DNA of 47,029 nt from Pseudomonas agronomica (GCF_025917275.1 NZ_JAOSHO010000005.1:1-47029); one strand, 5' to 3'. Shown: positions 24,436-33,763, counted from the first letter of the stretch. Notes: a model not told the origin generated them from the letters alone. Made by a program: numbers and translations.

Positions 24436-24598
24436 TCCCGTGGCGAGGAAGCTTGCTCCCACAGGGCTGCATCGTAGGAGCTGGCGGAGCCTGCGATCTT
24501 TTGACCTTTCGCTTGGGATTCAAGTGTCGCGGAAAGATCGCAGCCTCGTTGCACTCGGCAGCTCTTACAGGCCCGGCGGGAGGGAGTTTGCTCCCGCT
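24436..24598. repeat. Cluster of three intergenic palindromic repeats
   Basis: Three elements in a row: a REP-type hairpin (GTGGCGAGGAAGCTTGCTCCCAC, spanning about 24440-24463); a longer imperfect inverted pair from GTAGGAGCTG (24474) to CAGCTCTTAC (24568), enclosing GCGATCTTT/AAAGATCGC; and GCGGGAG (24576-24582) with CTCCCGC (24591-24597). Such elements are scattered between genes in the fluorescens group and may end or protect transcripts. Confidence 0.75.
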
Positions 24599-24713
24599 GG
24601 GTTTGTTCCGCCGCCAACGTGACAACTCTGTAATCCCCGCCTCAGCCCCCTGTCAGCTCGTGCTCGCTACTCTGTTATCCTTCCGCCAATCCGTTCGACA
24701 CGAGACTTCCTCC

Positions 24714-25160
24714 ATGGCCAACCCACTGCATCTGCTCGCCTTGAGCGCCCTGCTCATTTCCACCTTGGCCCAGGCCGCCGAACCCGTCACCATCGACGTG
24801 CACCGCGACGCCAATTGCGGCTGCTGCAAGAAATGGATCTCCCATCTGCAAGCCAACGGTTTCAAGGTCAACGACCATGTCGAGGCCGACATGAGTTCGG
24901 TCAAGCAGCGCCTGGGCGTCGCGCCGAACCTGCGCTCCTGCCACACCGCCGAGATCAACGGCAAATTTGTCGAGGGCCACGTGCCGGCTGACCAGGTACT
25001 GGCGATGAGCAAACGCGATGACTTGCTGGGCGTGGCCGCGCCGGGCATGCCGATGGGCTCGCCCGGCATGGAAATGGATGGCATGAGCGACGCCTATCAA
25101 GTGATCGGCCTGAAGAAGGACGGCACGCAAACCGTCGTGGCGGATTATCCAGCCCACTGA
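24714..25160 (+). CDS. DUF411 metal-binding protein, exported
   Basis: A 148-residue protein with a signal peptide (cleavage likely after LAQA, residue 21). The DUF411 domain has the characteristic DANCGCCKKW cysteine cluster near 32-41 and SCHTAEINGKFVEGHVPA further on. A methionine-rich stretch, MPMGSPGMEMDGM, lies near residues 104-117. The three clustered cysteines plus methionines suggest binding of copper or a similar soft metal in the periplasm; the domain is often found near copper-resistance genes, but none is here. The frame is open upstream; the signal peptide sets the start at 24714. Its TGA shares one base with the ATG of the next gene. Confidence 0.82.
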   Translation: MANPLHLLALSALLISTLAQAAEPVTIDVHRDANCGCCKKWISHLQANGFKVNDHVEADMSSVKQRLGVAPNLRSCHTAEINGKFVEGHVPADQVLAMSKRDDLLGVAAPGMPMGSPGMEMDGMSDAYQVIGLKKDGTQTVVADYPAH

Positions 25161-25594
25161 TGGCTGGCGCTTATGTCGGGCTTTTCCTGACCGCGTTTGG
25201 CGCAGCGACCCTGCTGCCACTGCAATCGGAAGCGCTGTTGGTCGGCCTGGTGCTCAGCGAGCGTCAAGCAGCCTGGCTTCTGATGGGGATCGCGACCTTG
25301 GGCAATGTCCTGGGTTCGCTGGTGAACTGGTGGCTGGGGACCCGCCTCGAACAGTTCAAGGATCGCCGCTGGTTTCCCGTCAGCCCTTCCCACCTGGACA
25401 AGGCTCGTCGGCATTATCAACGCTACGGGTACGGGTCCCTGCTGCTCAGTTGGCTGCCGATCATTGGCGATCCCCTGACACTGGTGGCGGGCGTGATGGG
25501 TGAGCCATGGCGACGTTTCCTGTTGATCGTCACCCTCGCCAAGGGCCTGCGTTATGGCGTGCTCGTGCTGGCAACCCTGGGCTGGATGGGTTGA
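25160..25594 (+). CDS. YqaA-like (VTT/DedA-related) membrane protein
   Basis: A 144-residue inner-membrane protein resembling YqaA. About four membrane helices are visible, including LFLTAFGAATLLPLQSEALL, the glycine-rich GIATLGNVLGSLVNWWLG, and LLLSWLPIIGDPLTLVAGVMG; the last is the conserved VTT motif (LPIIGDPL...G). VTT proteins act in membrane transport or lipid movement; the specific role of YqaA is unknown. It overlaps the DUF411 gene by one base (TGATG) and must be translated from the same message. Confidence 0.83.
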   Translation: MAGAYVGLFLTAFGAATLLPLQSEALLVGLVLSERQAAWLLMGIATLGNVLGSLVNWWLGTRLEQFKDRRWFPVSPSHLDKARRHYQRYGYGSLLLSWLPIIGDPLTLVAGVMGEPWRRFLLIVTLAKGLRYGVLVLATLGWMG

Positions 25595-25680
25595 ACGTTC
25601 CGATGGTTCGATTGCCTGTGATTAATGTCGCCATAATCGAGCCGTTCCACGATCGGCCGGTTGCCTCAAGGAGATTGATC

Positions 25681-26712
25681 ATGCCGCGTTTGACCACCCG
25701 CTGGCTGCCCAGCCTGTTCTTGCTCGCTGCCTTGCCGATGTTCGCCCAGGCCGAGACGCCACCCCAAGGCCCCGCCTATGGGCCGCAGCTCGAAGGTTTC
25801 GAGTATCCCTACACGCTCAAGCATTTTTCCCTCCAGTCCCAAGGCAAACCGTTGCAGATGGGCTATATGGACGTGCCTGCCCAAGGCAAGGCCAACGGGC
25901 GCAGCGTCGTGCTGATGCATGGCAAGAACTTCTGCGCCGCCACCTGGGGCGACTCGATCAAGGCCCTCAGCGAAGCCGGTTACCGGGTCATCGCCCCGGA
26001 CCAGATCGGCTTCTGCACCTCCAGCAAACCGGACCATTATCAGTACAGCTTCCAGCAATTGGCGACCAACACCAACACCCTGCTCAAGGCGCTTGGCGTG
26101 CAGAAGGCGATCGTTGTCGGCCACTCCACCGGCGGCATGCTTGCCACCCGCTACGCCTTGCAGTTCCCCGACCAGGTCGAGCGCCTGGCGATGGTCAACC
26201 CGATCGGCCTTGAAGACTGGAAAGCCCTCGGCGTGCCCTACCGCACCGTGGACCAATGGTATGAACGCGAGTTGAAACTCAACGCCGAGGGCATTCGCAC
26301 CTACGAACGCAACACCTACTACGGCGGACGCTGGAAGCCGGAGTTCGACCGTTGGGTAGACATGCTCGCCGGGCTCAACAAGGGACCGGGGCACACGCAA
26401 GTCGCCTGGAACTCGGCGCTGATCTACGACATGATCTTCACCCAGCCGGTCTACTACGAATTCAAGAACCTCAAGGCGCCAACGCTGCTGCTGATCGGCA
26501 CTTCCGATACCACGGCCATCGGCAGTGACATTGCCCCGCCAGCCGTAAAAGCCAGGCTTGGCCACTATGAGGTGCTCGGCAAGCAGGTCGCGCAATTGAT
26601 CCCACGGTCGACGCTGGTGGAGTTCCCCAACTTGGGGCACGCGCCCCAGATGGAGGAACCGGATCGATTCCACAAGGCCCTGCTCGGCTGGCTGGACAAA
26701 CCCATTCCCTGA
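25681..26712 (+). CDS. Exported alpha/beta hydrolase
   Basis: A 343-residue hydrolase with a signal peptide (MPRLTTRWLPSLFLLAALPM, cleavage after FAQA near residue 23). The oxyanion strand VVLMHGKNFCAATW is followed by the nucleophile elbow GHSTGG with Ser149. The acid is in IGTSDTTAIG and the histidine in FPNLGHAPQMEEP near residue 320. These complete the triad of a periplasmic esterase- or epoxide-hydrolase-like enzyme. AAGGAG seven bases before the ATG fixes the start. The substrate is unknown. It is followed 11 bp later by the D-2-hydroxyacid dehydrogenase gene, with which it may share a message. Confidence 0.85.
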   Translation: MPRLTTRWLPSLFLLAALPMFAQAETPPQGPAYGPQLEGFEYPYTLKHFSLQSQGKPLQMGYMDVPAQGKANGRSVVLMHGKNFCAATWGDSIKALSEAGYRVIAPDQIGFCTSSKPDHYQYSFQQLATNTNTLLKALGVQKAIVVGHSTGGMLATRYALQFPDQVERLAMVNPIGLEDWKALGVPYRTVDQWYERELKLNAEGIRTYERNTYYGGRWKPEFDRWVDMLAGLNKGPGHTQVAWNSALIYDMIFTQPVYYEFKNLKAPTLLLIGTSDTTAIGSDIAPPAVKARLGHYEVLGKQVAQLIPRSTLVEFPNLGHAPQMEEPDRFHKALLGWLDKPIP

Positions 26713-26723
26713 CGAGGTGTTCC

Positions 26724-27686
26724 ATGGCGGTGCAAATAGCGGTCATCGATGATTGGCAAGGCGTGGCCCAAGACGTGGTGGACTGGTCGCCGCTGGACGG
26801 CATCGGCCAAGTGACCTTTCTCCACGACTACCCCGCCGACCACGACACCCTCGTCTCACGCCTGCAGGGCTTCGATGTCATTTGCGTGATGCGCGAACGG
26901 ACCCGTTTCGATGAAGCACTGCTGCGTCGCCTGCCCAACCTCAAGCTGTTGCTGACCGGCGGCATGCGCAACGCTGCGCTCGATCTCAAGGCCGCCGCCG
27001 CGCTGGGTATCCAGGTCTGCGGCACCGACAGCTACAAGCACGCCGCGCCCGAACTGACATGGGCGCTGATCATGGCCCTGACGCGCAACCTGGTCCCGGA
27101 AGCCAACGCGTTGCGTGCCGGGCTGTGGCAGCAGGGCCTGGGCGGCGACCTGCATGGCAAGACCCTGGCGATCCTTGGCCTAGGCAGCATCGGCACGCGC
27201 GTGGCGCAGTTCGGCCAGGTGTTCGGCATGCGGGTCATCGCCTGGAGCGAGAACCTGACCACCGAACGAGCCGCCACGGCCGGTGTGACCTATGTCGACA
27301 AACAGGCGCTGTTCGAGCAGGCCGACGTTCTTTCGGTTCACCTGGTGCTCAGCGACCGCACCCGGGGCCTGGTGGACGCTCAGGCGCTGGGCTGGATGAA
27401 GCCCGAGGCGCTGCTGGTCAATACCGCTCGCGGGCCGATCGTCGATGAAGCCGCGCTGGTCGAGGCACTTGAGCACAAGCGCCTGGCCGGTGCAGCCCTG
27501 GACGTCTTCGCCGAGGAACCGTTGCCAGCCGGCCACCCGTTCCGGACCCTGGACAATGTTCTGGCGACACCCCACGTGGGTTATGTCAGCAGACAGAACT
27601 ACCAGCAGTTCTATGGCCAGATGATCGAGGATCTGCAGGCCTGGGCGGCTGGCAAGCCGATTCGGGTGTTGACCCCCACAATCTGA
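26724..27686 (+). CDS. D-2-hydroxyacid dehydrogenase family protein
   Basis: A 320-residue NAD(P)-dependent dehydrogenase of the D-isomer 2-hydroxyacid family (related to phosphoglycerate and glycerate dehydrogenases). The Rossmann motif ILGLGSIGTRVAQFGQ is near residues 150-165. The catalytic arginine sits in VNTARGPIVDE near 236, the glutamate in LDVFAEEPLP near 265, and the histidine in ATPHVGYVS near 285. All are present, so it should be active. The substrate cannot be told from sequence. GAGGTGTTCC before the ATG provides the ribosome site. Confidence 0.87.
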   Translation: MAVQIAVIDDWQGVAQDVVDWSPLDGIGQVTFLHDYPADHDTLVSRLQGFDVICVMRERTRFDEALLRRLPNLKLLLTGGMRNAALDLKAAAALGIQVCGTDSYKHAAPELTWALIMALTRNLVPEANALRAGLWQQGLGGDLHGKTLAILGLGSIGTRVAQFGQVFGMRVIAWSENLTTERAATAGVTYVDKQALFEQADVLSVHLVLSDRTRGLVDAQALGWMKPEALLVNTARGPIVDEAALVEALEHKRLAGAALDVFAEEPLPAGHPFRTLDNVLATPHVGYVSRQNYQQFYGQMIEDLQAWAAGKPIRVLTPTI

Positions 27687-27702
27687 AAATCCGCTAGTAC
27701 CC

Positions 27703-27791
27703 TGTGGGAGCGAGCTTGCTCGCGATAGCGGTGTGTCAGGGCATGATTGTGCGACTGGTCCACCGCTATCGCGAGCAAGCTCGCTCCCACA
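27703..27791. repeat. REP inverted pair
   Basis: Two perfect 31-bp inverted copies (27703-27733 and 27761-27791) with a 27-nt loop. The core GAGCGAGCTTGCTCGC is itself a palindrome. This is the classical REP pair of the fluorescens group, and the same unit recurs at 40265-40348. Confidence 0.92.
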
Positions 27792-27971
27792 ATGGGGCAC
27801 GCAAGCGCTCGTCCGGAAAGCCATCAAAACGCCTCCATCTCGCCCGCCTCTTAATGGTGCGTAGCGCCGCCGAACCGCGCACGCGATTAAACCGTCGCCC
27901 TTCCCATACACCCCGCATATTTCAAACAAGCTGCATTTCGTCGGCTCGAATTCCCCTACGTCGTGTAAGAC

Positions 27972-28006
27972 ATTGCCGACAGTTCGCGTGATTGTCCGAC
28001 AATTCG
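27972..28006. repeat. Direct repeat upstream of glgA
   Basis: ATTGCCGACAGTTCG (27972-27986) and ATTGTCCGACAATTCG (27991-28006) are near copies 19 bp apart, about 30 bp before the presumed -10 at 28038-28045. They could be binding sites for an activator of the glycogen/trehalose operon. Confidence 0.4.
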
Positions 28007-28290
28007 ACGAAGCGAACCGCACCGCTCTAGCTTCTGACCTAGACTGCCGAACCGAGGGGAAAACCGACCGGTCATCCGGAGGAAAAAAAGTCGAAACTTT
28101 TCGCAACGGCGACAGGTCAGGTTAGAGGAAGGGCAACAACGGCTGGAGCATTCCTTGCAACGGCCCCCTTACCTGATTCGCTTCGCCGCATTGGGCAGCG
28201 CTTTGCTCTCCTTGCGTAGCGCTTGTGCGCCTGGCCGCAGGATTCGGCCAATGAAACAACAGCTCTGGCGCTTGCCGGAAACAGATCGAG

Positions 28291-28305
28291 AAATAGGAGT
28301 TATTT
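28291..28305 (+). promoter_or_regulatory. Hairpin enclosing the glgA ribosome binding site
   Basis: AAATA (28291-28295) pairs with TATTT (28301-28305), leaving GGAGT in the loop directly before the ATG. GGA in a hairpin loop over the ribosome site is the type of target used by RsmA/CsrA, which represses glycogen genes in enterobacteria. The stem is short and all A-T, and the fuller ANGGA motif is not met, so this is tentative. Confidence 0.35.
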
Positions 28306-29877
28306 ATGATCAGTGCTGCCTTGGAACCACAGCAAGTCCGTTCTCAACTACCGCCGGCGGCCGAATCGCCGACGGCACCGGTGTTGGCCACCGGAGGCAA
28401 GGCACTGTTACCTGTCGTTCGACAGAATCCCAATCGCAAGAAAATCCTGTTCGTGACGTCGGAAATCGCCGACCTGGTCAAGACCGGCGGCCTGGGTGAC
28501 GTCTCCTCCGCCCTGCCCCGCGCCATGGCCGGTTTGCACGATGTGCGGATATTGATCCCCGGCTACCCACAAGTCATGAACAGCGGCAATCCTATCCATA
28601 TTATCGGCGAACTGGGTGGCCATGCAGCGCTTCCTCCTTGCAAGATCGGTCGCATGGACATGGCCGACGGCTTGGTGATCTACGTCCTGATCTGTCCCGA
28701 ACTCTACGCTCGCGAAGGTTCTCCTTACGGCGCCAACAACGGTCGCGACTGGCCTGACAACCACATCCGCTTCGCCCGCCTGGGCCTGGCCGCCGCCGAC
28801 ATCGCCGCCAACCTGGCGCAGATCCACTGGTGCCCCGACCTGGTCCACGCCCACGATTGGCCGGCCGGGCTGGCGCCGGCCTATATGCACTGGCGCGGCC
28901 AACGCACCCCGACCCTGTTCACCATCCACAACCTGGCGTACCAGGGCGTGGTCAGCCTGGCGTCCTGCCCTGAATTGGGTATCCCGGAACATGCGCTGCA
29001 ACAGGAAGGCATGGAGTTCTACGGCAAGCTGTCGTTCCTCAAGGCCGGCATGGCGTATTCGAGCCACATCACCACGGTCAGCGCCACCTACGCCCAGGAA
29101 ATCACCACCCCGGCGTTCGGCTGCGGCCTCGACGGTTTCCTCGCCTCCAAGACTCAACAAGGCTTGCTCAGCGGCATCCCCAACGGCATCGACGAAAGCT
29201 GGGACGCGGCCACCGACTCACACCTGTTCCGTCAATTCGCCATCGGTGACTGGGAAGGCAAGGCCGTCAACGCCGCCCACGTCCGCGACCTGTTTGGCCT
29301 GGAGGATTCCACCGGCCCCCTGTTTGCCGTGGTGTCGCGCCTGGTCTACCAGAAGGGCCTGGACCTGACCGAAGCCGTTGCCGAGTTCATCGTCGAGTCC
29401 GGCGGGCAGATCGCGATCATCGGTCGCGGCGAACCTGAAGAAGAACAAGCCATGCGCGAACTGGCGCTGCGCTTCCCCGGACGCATCGGCGTGCGCATCG
29501 GCTTCAACGAAACCGACGCCCGGCGGATGTTCGCCGGCAGTGATTTCCTGTTGATGCCTTCGCGCTACGAACCTTGCGGCTTGAGCCAGATGTACGCCCA
29601 ACGCTTCGGCTCGCTGCCCGTTGCACGCAACACGGGCGGGTTGGCGGACACCATCGAGGACGGCATCACTGGTTTCCTGTTCGATGAGTCGACCGTGGAG
29701 AGCTACAAACAGGCCTTGAGCCGCGCGTTCAAGGTTTTCGAATTCCCCGAACTGCTCAATGCCATGCGCTGCCGCGCGATGTCGGCCCCCTTCAACTGGA
29801 GCAAGGCCGTGGAACCCTACGCCGAACTCTATGAACAACTGGTCGCTAAATCATTGGGAAAATCGGCTAGACAATGA
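28306..29877 (+). CDS. glgA: Glycogen synthase GlgA
   Basis: A 523-residue GT5 glucosyltransferase that extends alpha-1,4-glucan from ADP-glucose. The nucleotide-sugar loop KTGGLGD is at residues 59-65, later than usual because of a 45-residue low-complexity N-terminal extension (QQVRSQLPPAAESPTAPVL). The C-terminal domain has RYEPCGLSQMYAQRFG with catalytic Glu422, followed by ARNTGGLADTI. No glgC for ADP-glucose supply lies in the window, so its place in a GlgE-type glucan system is unclear. AGGAG at 28295-28299 sets the start. The next gene begins 8 bp after the stop. Confidence 0.94.
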   Translation: MISAALEPQQVRSQLPPAAESPTAPVLATGGKALLPVVRQNPNRKKILFVTSEIADLVKTGGLGDVSSALPRAMAGLHDVRILIPGYPQVMNSGNPIHIIGELGGHAALPPCKIGRMDMADGLVIYVLICPELYAREGSPYGANNGRDWPDNHIRFARLGLAAADIAANLAQIHWCPDLVHAHDWPAGLAPAYMHWRGQRTPTLFTIHNLAYQGVVSLASCPELGIPEHALQQEGMEFYGKLSFLKAGMAYSSHITTVSATYAQEITTPAFGCGLDGFLASKTQQGLLSGIPNGIDESWDAATDSHLFRQFAIGDWEGKAVNAAHVRDLFGLEDSTGPLFAVVSRLVYQKGLDLTEAVAEFIVESGGQIAIIGRGEPEEEQAMRELALRFPGRIGVRIGFNETDARRMFAGSDFLLMPSRYEPCGLSQMYAQRFGSLPVARNTGGLADTIEDGITGFLFDESTVESYKQALSRAFKVFEFPELLNAMRCRAMSAPFNWSKAVEPYAELYEQLVAKSLGKSARQ

Positions 29878-29885
29878 GGTAACCG

Positions 29886-31688
29886 ATGCCGTCAAGGATG
29901 CCTGAAACCCGGACCCACGGCGCGGTCTTGCTTGATCCAGAGCACACCCGTTTCGCCCTGTGGGCCCCTGATGCGTTTTACGTCAGTGTCGAACTCGACA
30001 CTGGAGAATCCATACCGATGCTGCCCCAGGCCAATGGCTGGTTCATGATCCAGGCCCGTTGTCCCGCCGGCACTCGCTACCGCTACAACATCGACGGTGA
30101 ACTGGAAGTGCCTGACCCGGCCTCTCGGTCCCAGGACGGTGATATCGACCGCCACAGCGTGGTGGTCGACCCCCACGCTTACCAATGGCGCCACACCAGT
30201 TGGTGCGGTCGCCCCTGGTACGATGCGGTCATCTACGAACTGCACGTCGGCGCCCTTGGCGGCTTCGAAGGTGTCGAGCAACAACTGGCGCGCCTGGCCG
30301 GGCTTGGCGTGACGGCCATCGAACTGATGCCGCTGGCGCAATTTCCCGGCGATCGCAATTGGGGCTACGACGGCGTTCTGCCCTACGCCCCCCAGGCCTC
30401 CTACGGCACGCCGGACCAACTCAAGCACCTGATCGACAGCGCCCACGGCCATGGGCTGGCCGTCATCCTGGACGTGGTCTACAACCATTTCGGCCCCGAC
30501 GGCAATTACCTGCACCGCTACGCCAAGGGGTTCTTTCGCGAAGACAAGCACACGCCCTGGGGCGCGGCGATCGATTTCCGGCGCCGCGAGGTCCGTGATT
30601 TCTTCATCGACAATGCGCTGATGTGGCTGCTGGAGTACCGTTTCGACGGCCTGCGCCTGGACGCCGTGCACGCCATCGAGGACCCCGATTTCCTGCAGGA
30701 ACTGGCCGCCGAGGTGCGACAGCAAGCGGACCCGACGCGGCATATCTGGTTGACCGTAGAGAACGAACACAACCAGGCCAGCCTGCTGGAACAAGGCTAC
30801 GACGCCCAGTGGAACGATGATGGGCATAACGCCTTGCACGTGCTGCTGACGGGCGAGACCGATGCCTATTACGCCGACTACGCCGAGCAACCAACGGAAA
30901 AGCTCGCGCGCTGCCTGAGCCAGGGTTTCGTGTTCCAGGGCCATACCAACCGCCATGGCGAATCCCGTGGCGAACCCAGTGGTCACCTGCCCCCGAGCGC
31001 GTTCGTGCTGTTCCTGCAGAACCACGACCAGATCGGCAACCGGGCCCTCGGCGAGCGCCTGCATCAACTGGCCCCTCCCCAGGCGCTGCAAGCGGCGACA
31101 GCGTTGTTGCTGCTGTCACCGATGATTCCGTTGATGTTCATGGGCGATGAAGTCATCGCCGAACAGCCTTTCCTGTTCTTCACCAGCCACCACGGCGCGC
31201 TGGCAGAACTGGTGCGCGAAGGGCGACGCAACGAATTCAAGGCTTTCAGTGCCTTTGCCGACCCCGAGAAGCGCGAGCGGATCCCTGATCCGAACGCGGC
31301 CAGCACCTTCGAAACCTCACGGCCGAACCTCGAAGCGCACCAGCCGGAACAACTGGCCTGCGAGGCGCTTTATCGCCAGTTGTTGAAAATTCGTCGCGAA
31401 CAAATCGTCCCGCGCCTGCCTGCGGCACATGCCTTGGGTGCCGAGGTGCTTGGCCATGGCGCGGTCACCGCGCGCTGGCAACTGGGCGACGGCAGCGTCT
31501 TGCGCATCGACCTGAACCTCAGCGACCAGCCTGTCGAACACAGCGCACCTCATGACGCACAGATTCTTTTCGAACATCCACCGCAGGCCATGGGTCTGTT
31601 GCAACAGGGGGCTCTCACGCCCTACAGCGCGCTGGTCAGTCTGACGCAAGCGGCCACCTTGCCCACAATTACTGGAGAGCGCCTATGA
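29886..31688 (+). CDS. treZ: Malto-oligosyltrehalose trehalohydrolase TreZ
   Basis: A 600-residue GH13 enzyme that releases trehalose from the end of maltooligosyl-trehalose made by TreY. The N-terminal CBM48-like domain (HGAVLLDPEHTRFALWAPDA) runs to about 110. The barrel has MPLAQFPGDRNWGYDG, the nucleophile Asp259 (FDGLRLDAVHAI), acid Glu292 (WLTVENEHN) and Asp381 (LQNHDQIGNRA), matching the set known in Sulfolobus TreZ. It ends in a C-terminal beta domain. Its stop overlaps the malQ start (ATGA), so the genes are translationally coupled. Confidence 0.94.
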   Translation: MPSRMPETRTHGAVLLDPEHTRFALWAPDAFYVSVELDTGESIPMLPQANGWFMIQARCPAGTRYRYNIDGELEVPDPASRSQDGDIDRHSVVVDPHAYQWRHTSWCGRPWYDAVIYELHVGALGGFEGVEQQLARLAGLGVTAIELMPLAQFPGDRNWGYDGVLPYAPQASYGTPDQLKHLIDSAHGHGLAVILDVVYNHFGPDGNYLHRYAKGFFREDKHTPWGAAIDFRRREVRDFFIDNALMWLLEYRFDGLRLDAVHAIEDPDFLQELAAEVRQQADPTRHIWLTVENEHNQASLLEQGYDAQWNDDGHNALHVLLTGETDAYYADYAEQPTEKLARCLSQGFVFQGHTNRHGESRGEPSGHLPPSAFVLFLQNHDQIGNRALGERLHQLAPPQALQAATALLLLSPMIPLMFMGDEVIAEQPFLFFTSHHGALAELVREGRRNEFKAFSAFADPEKRERIPDPNAASTFETSRPNLEAHQPEQLACEALYRQLLKIRREQIVPRLPAAHALGAEVLGHGAVTARWQLGDGSVLRIDLNLSDQPVEHSAPHDAQILFEHPPQAMGLLQQGALTPYSALVSLTQAATLPTITGERL

Positions 31689-33763
31689 GCGATGCGCAAC
31701 TGGAAATCCTCGCCGGCCGAGCGGGCCTGGCGGTGGACTGGATCGATGCCAATGGCCGAGCCCAGAAAGTATCACCGGCCGTGTTGCGCTCGGTCCTGAC
31801 CGGCCTGGGCCATCCCGCCGGCAGCGCCCAGGAAATCGATGCCAGCCTTTTGCAATTGCAGGAAGACCAACAGAACCATCGCTTGCCACCGCTGATCACG
31901 GCGGATGTCGGGGTCAATGTCGACTTGAGCCGCTATTTCGAACCCGGCACGCCTTGCGAAATCCAGCTTGAGGACGGCGCGACACTGAATTCCAAACTCG
32001 ATGCCGCTGCTGCCCTGCCGGGGATCGTGCCGGTGGGTTACCAACATGTCAGCATCCAGGGCCAGCATTTCACCTTGGCCGTGGCCCCTGCCCGCTGCTA
32101 CAGCGTGGCGGATGCGGTCGATGACCCGACACCTCGGGCATGGGGCCTGAGTGCCCAGCTGTATTCGCTGCGCCGCCCGGGTGACGGCGGCTTCGGCGAT
32201 ACCCAGGCCTTGGAAGAATTGGCGCGGGTGGCCGGCGAACGGGGTGCCGACGCGCTGGCCATCAGCCCGATGCACGCCATGTTCAGCAGTGACACCGGAC
32301 GCTACAGCCCCTATTCACCGTCCAGCCGACTGTTCCTCAACAGCCTGTACGCCGCGCCGGGCACTATCCTGGGCGAACGTGCACTGCGCACCGCCATCGA
32401 CGCCACGGGCCTGGCCAACCAGCTGCAAAATCTTGAACAACAGCCACTGATCGATTGGCCGGTGGCCGCCGAGGCCAAGCAACGCATCCTTCGTGCCCTA
32501 TACGACGGTTTCAGCCAGGGTGAGCATCCGCTGCACGAGGATTTCAGCAGCTTTCGCCACAGCAGTGGCGAAGCCCTGGAAAACCATTGCCGCTTCGAAG
32601 CCCTGCAGGCCGAACGCGCCGCCCGGGGCGAAAGCCTCGACTGGCGCCAATGGCCCGAAGAATGGCGCGATCCGCGCAGCGCCGCGATCGCCCGTTTCGC
32701 CGAGGAGAACGCCGATGAAATCGGCTTCTACGCGTTCTGCCAATGGTTGATCGCCCGCTGCCTGGAGCGCGCCCAGAGCGCCGCCAAGTCCAGCGGCATG
32801 GGCGTCGGCCTGATCGCCGACCTGGCCGTGGGCGCCGACGGTGGCGGCAGCCAGGCCTGGAGCCGGCAAGATGAATTGCTCGCTTCGCTCACCGTCGGCG
32901 CACCGCCCGACATCCTCAATCGCTCGGGCCAGGGCTGGGGCATCTCGGCCTTCTCTCCGGAAGGTTTGGTACGCAACGGTTTTCGCGCGTTCATCGAGAT
33001 GTTGCGGGCCAACTTCGCCCACGCGGGTGGCTTGCGCATCGACCACATCATGGGCCTGCAGCGGTTGTGGGTGATCCCCAACGACGCCCCCCCCACCGAC
33101 GGTGCCTACCTCTATTACCCCATCGATGACCTGCTGCGCCTGTTGGCCCTGGAGTCCCATCGTCACCAGGCCATCGTGCTGGGCGAGGACCTTGGCACCG
33201 TGCCCGACGGCCTGCGGGACAAGCTCATCGCCCGCTCCATCCTGGGCATGCGCGTGCTGCTGTTCGAACAGGACAACACCCACTTCAAGCCCATCCTCGA
33301 TTGGCCGGACAACGCCCTGGCGACCACCAGCACCCATGACCTGCCAACGCTCAATGGCTGGTGGCACGGCCATGACATCGATTGGAACGCCCGGCTGGAC
33401 TTGATCGACTCCCACACCGAGATGGATTGGCGCCGGCACCGCGAGCGTGAACGCGACGGACTGCGCACCGCGCTGAACCAGGATCCGCAGAATTTTCGTG
33501 AGGAACACCGCGAGACCGACCAGGTGCTGGACGCCAGCGTGCGCTTCCTCGGGCATACCCGTGCGCCGCTGGTGTTGCTGCCGCTCGAAGATGCCCTGGG
33601 CGTCGAAGAACAGGCCAACCTGCCCGGCACCACCGACACCCACCCCAATTGGCGGCGGCGCCTGGCTTTGGACAGCCGGGCGCTGCTGGACGACCCGGAC
33701 GCCGCGCGGCGTCTGGAAATACTCGCCTGCGCGAGACTTCAGGCGAACGAGCGTGACCGATGA
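31685..33763 (+). CDS. malQ: 4-alpha-glucanotransferase MalQ
   Basis: A 692-residue GH77 amylomaltase that moves segments between alpha-1,4-glucan chains. The N-terminal 130 residues are the extra domain of bacterial long MalQ proteins. The barrel has the nucleophile Asp453 (GLRIDHIMGLQRLW), acid Glu501 (LGEDLGTVPDGLR) and Asp552 (STHDLPTLNGWW), all intact. Lying between treZ and treY with 4-bp overlaps on both sides, it probably lengthens short maltodextrins so that TreY can use them. Confidence 0.94.
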   Translation: MSDAQLEILAGRAGLAVDWIDANGRAQKVSPAVLRSVLTGLGHPAGSAQEIDASLLQLQEDQQNHRLPPLITADVGVNVDLSRYFEPGTPCEIQLEDGATLNSKLDAAAALPGIVPVGYQHVSIQGQHFTLAVAPARCYSVADAVDDPTPRAWGLSAQLYSLRRPGDGGFGDTQALEELARVAGERGADALAISPMHAMFSSDTGRYSPYSPSSRLFLNSLYAAPGTILGERALRTAIDATGLANQLQNLEQQPLIDWPVAAEAKQRILRALYDGFSQGEHPLHEDFSSFRHSSGEALENHCRFEALQAERAARGESLDWRQWPEEWRDPRSAAIARFAEENADEIGFYAFCQWLIARCLERAQSAAKSSGMGVGLIADLAVGADGGGSQAWSRQDELLASLTVGAPPDILNRSGQGWGISAFSPEGLVRNGFRAFIEMLRANFAHAGGLRIDHIMGLQRLWVIPNDAPPTDGAYLYYPIDDLLRLLALESHRHQAIVLGEDLGTVPDGLRDKLIARSILGMRVLLFEQDNTHFKPILDWPDNALATTSTHDLPTLNGWWHGHDIDWNARLDLIDSHTEMDWRRHRERERDGLRTALNQDPQNFREEHRETDQVLDASVRFLGHTRAPLVLLPLEDALGVEEQANLPGTTDTHPNWRRRLALDSRALLDDPDAARRLEILACARLQANERDR

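Larger units (their letters stand above)
27687..28305. other. Gene-free region and leader of the glgA operon
   Basis: About 620 bp with no convincing gene. It holds the REP pair at 27703-27791, a direct repeat at 27972-28006, a CCTAGACT element at 28038-28045 that looks like a stationary-phase (RpoS) -10, and a long leader with several GGA triplets ending in a hairpin over the glgA ribosome site. Small open frames here have no support. Confidence 0.6.

Noticed and set aside
23172..24617. Long open frame (481 codons) on the minus strand opposite the chemoreceptor
   Set aside because: It is the mirror of the conserved methyl-accepting domain; the product is low-complexity Gly/His/Asp-rich with no recognisable fold.
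28014..28037. An AlgU (sigma-22) promoter before glgA
   Set aside because: GAACCG and TCTGA are present, but only 13 nt lie between them where about 16-17 are needed, and the -35 lacks the TT.
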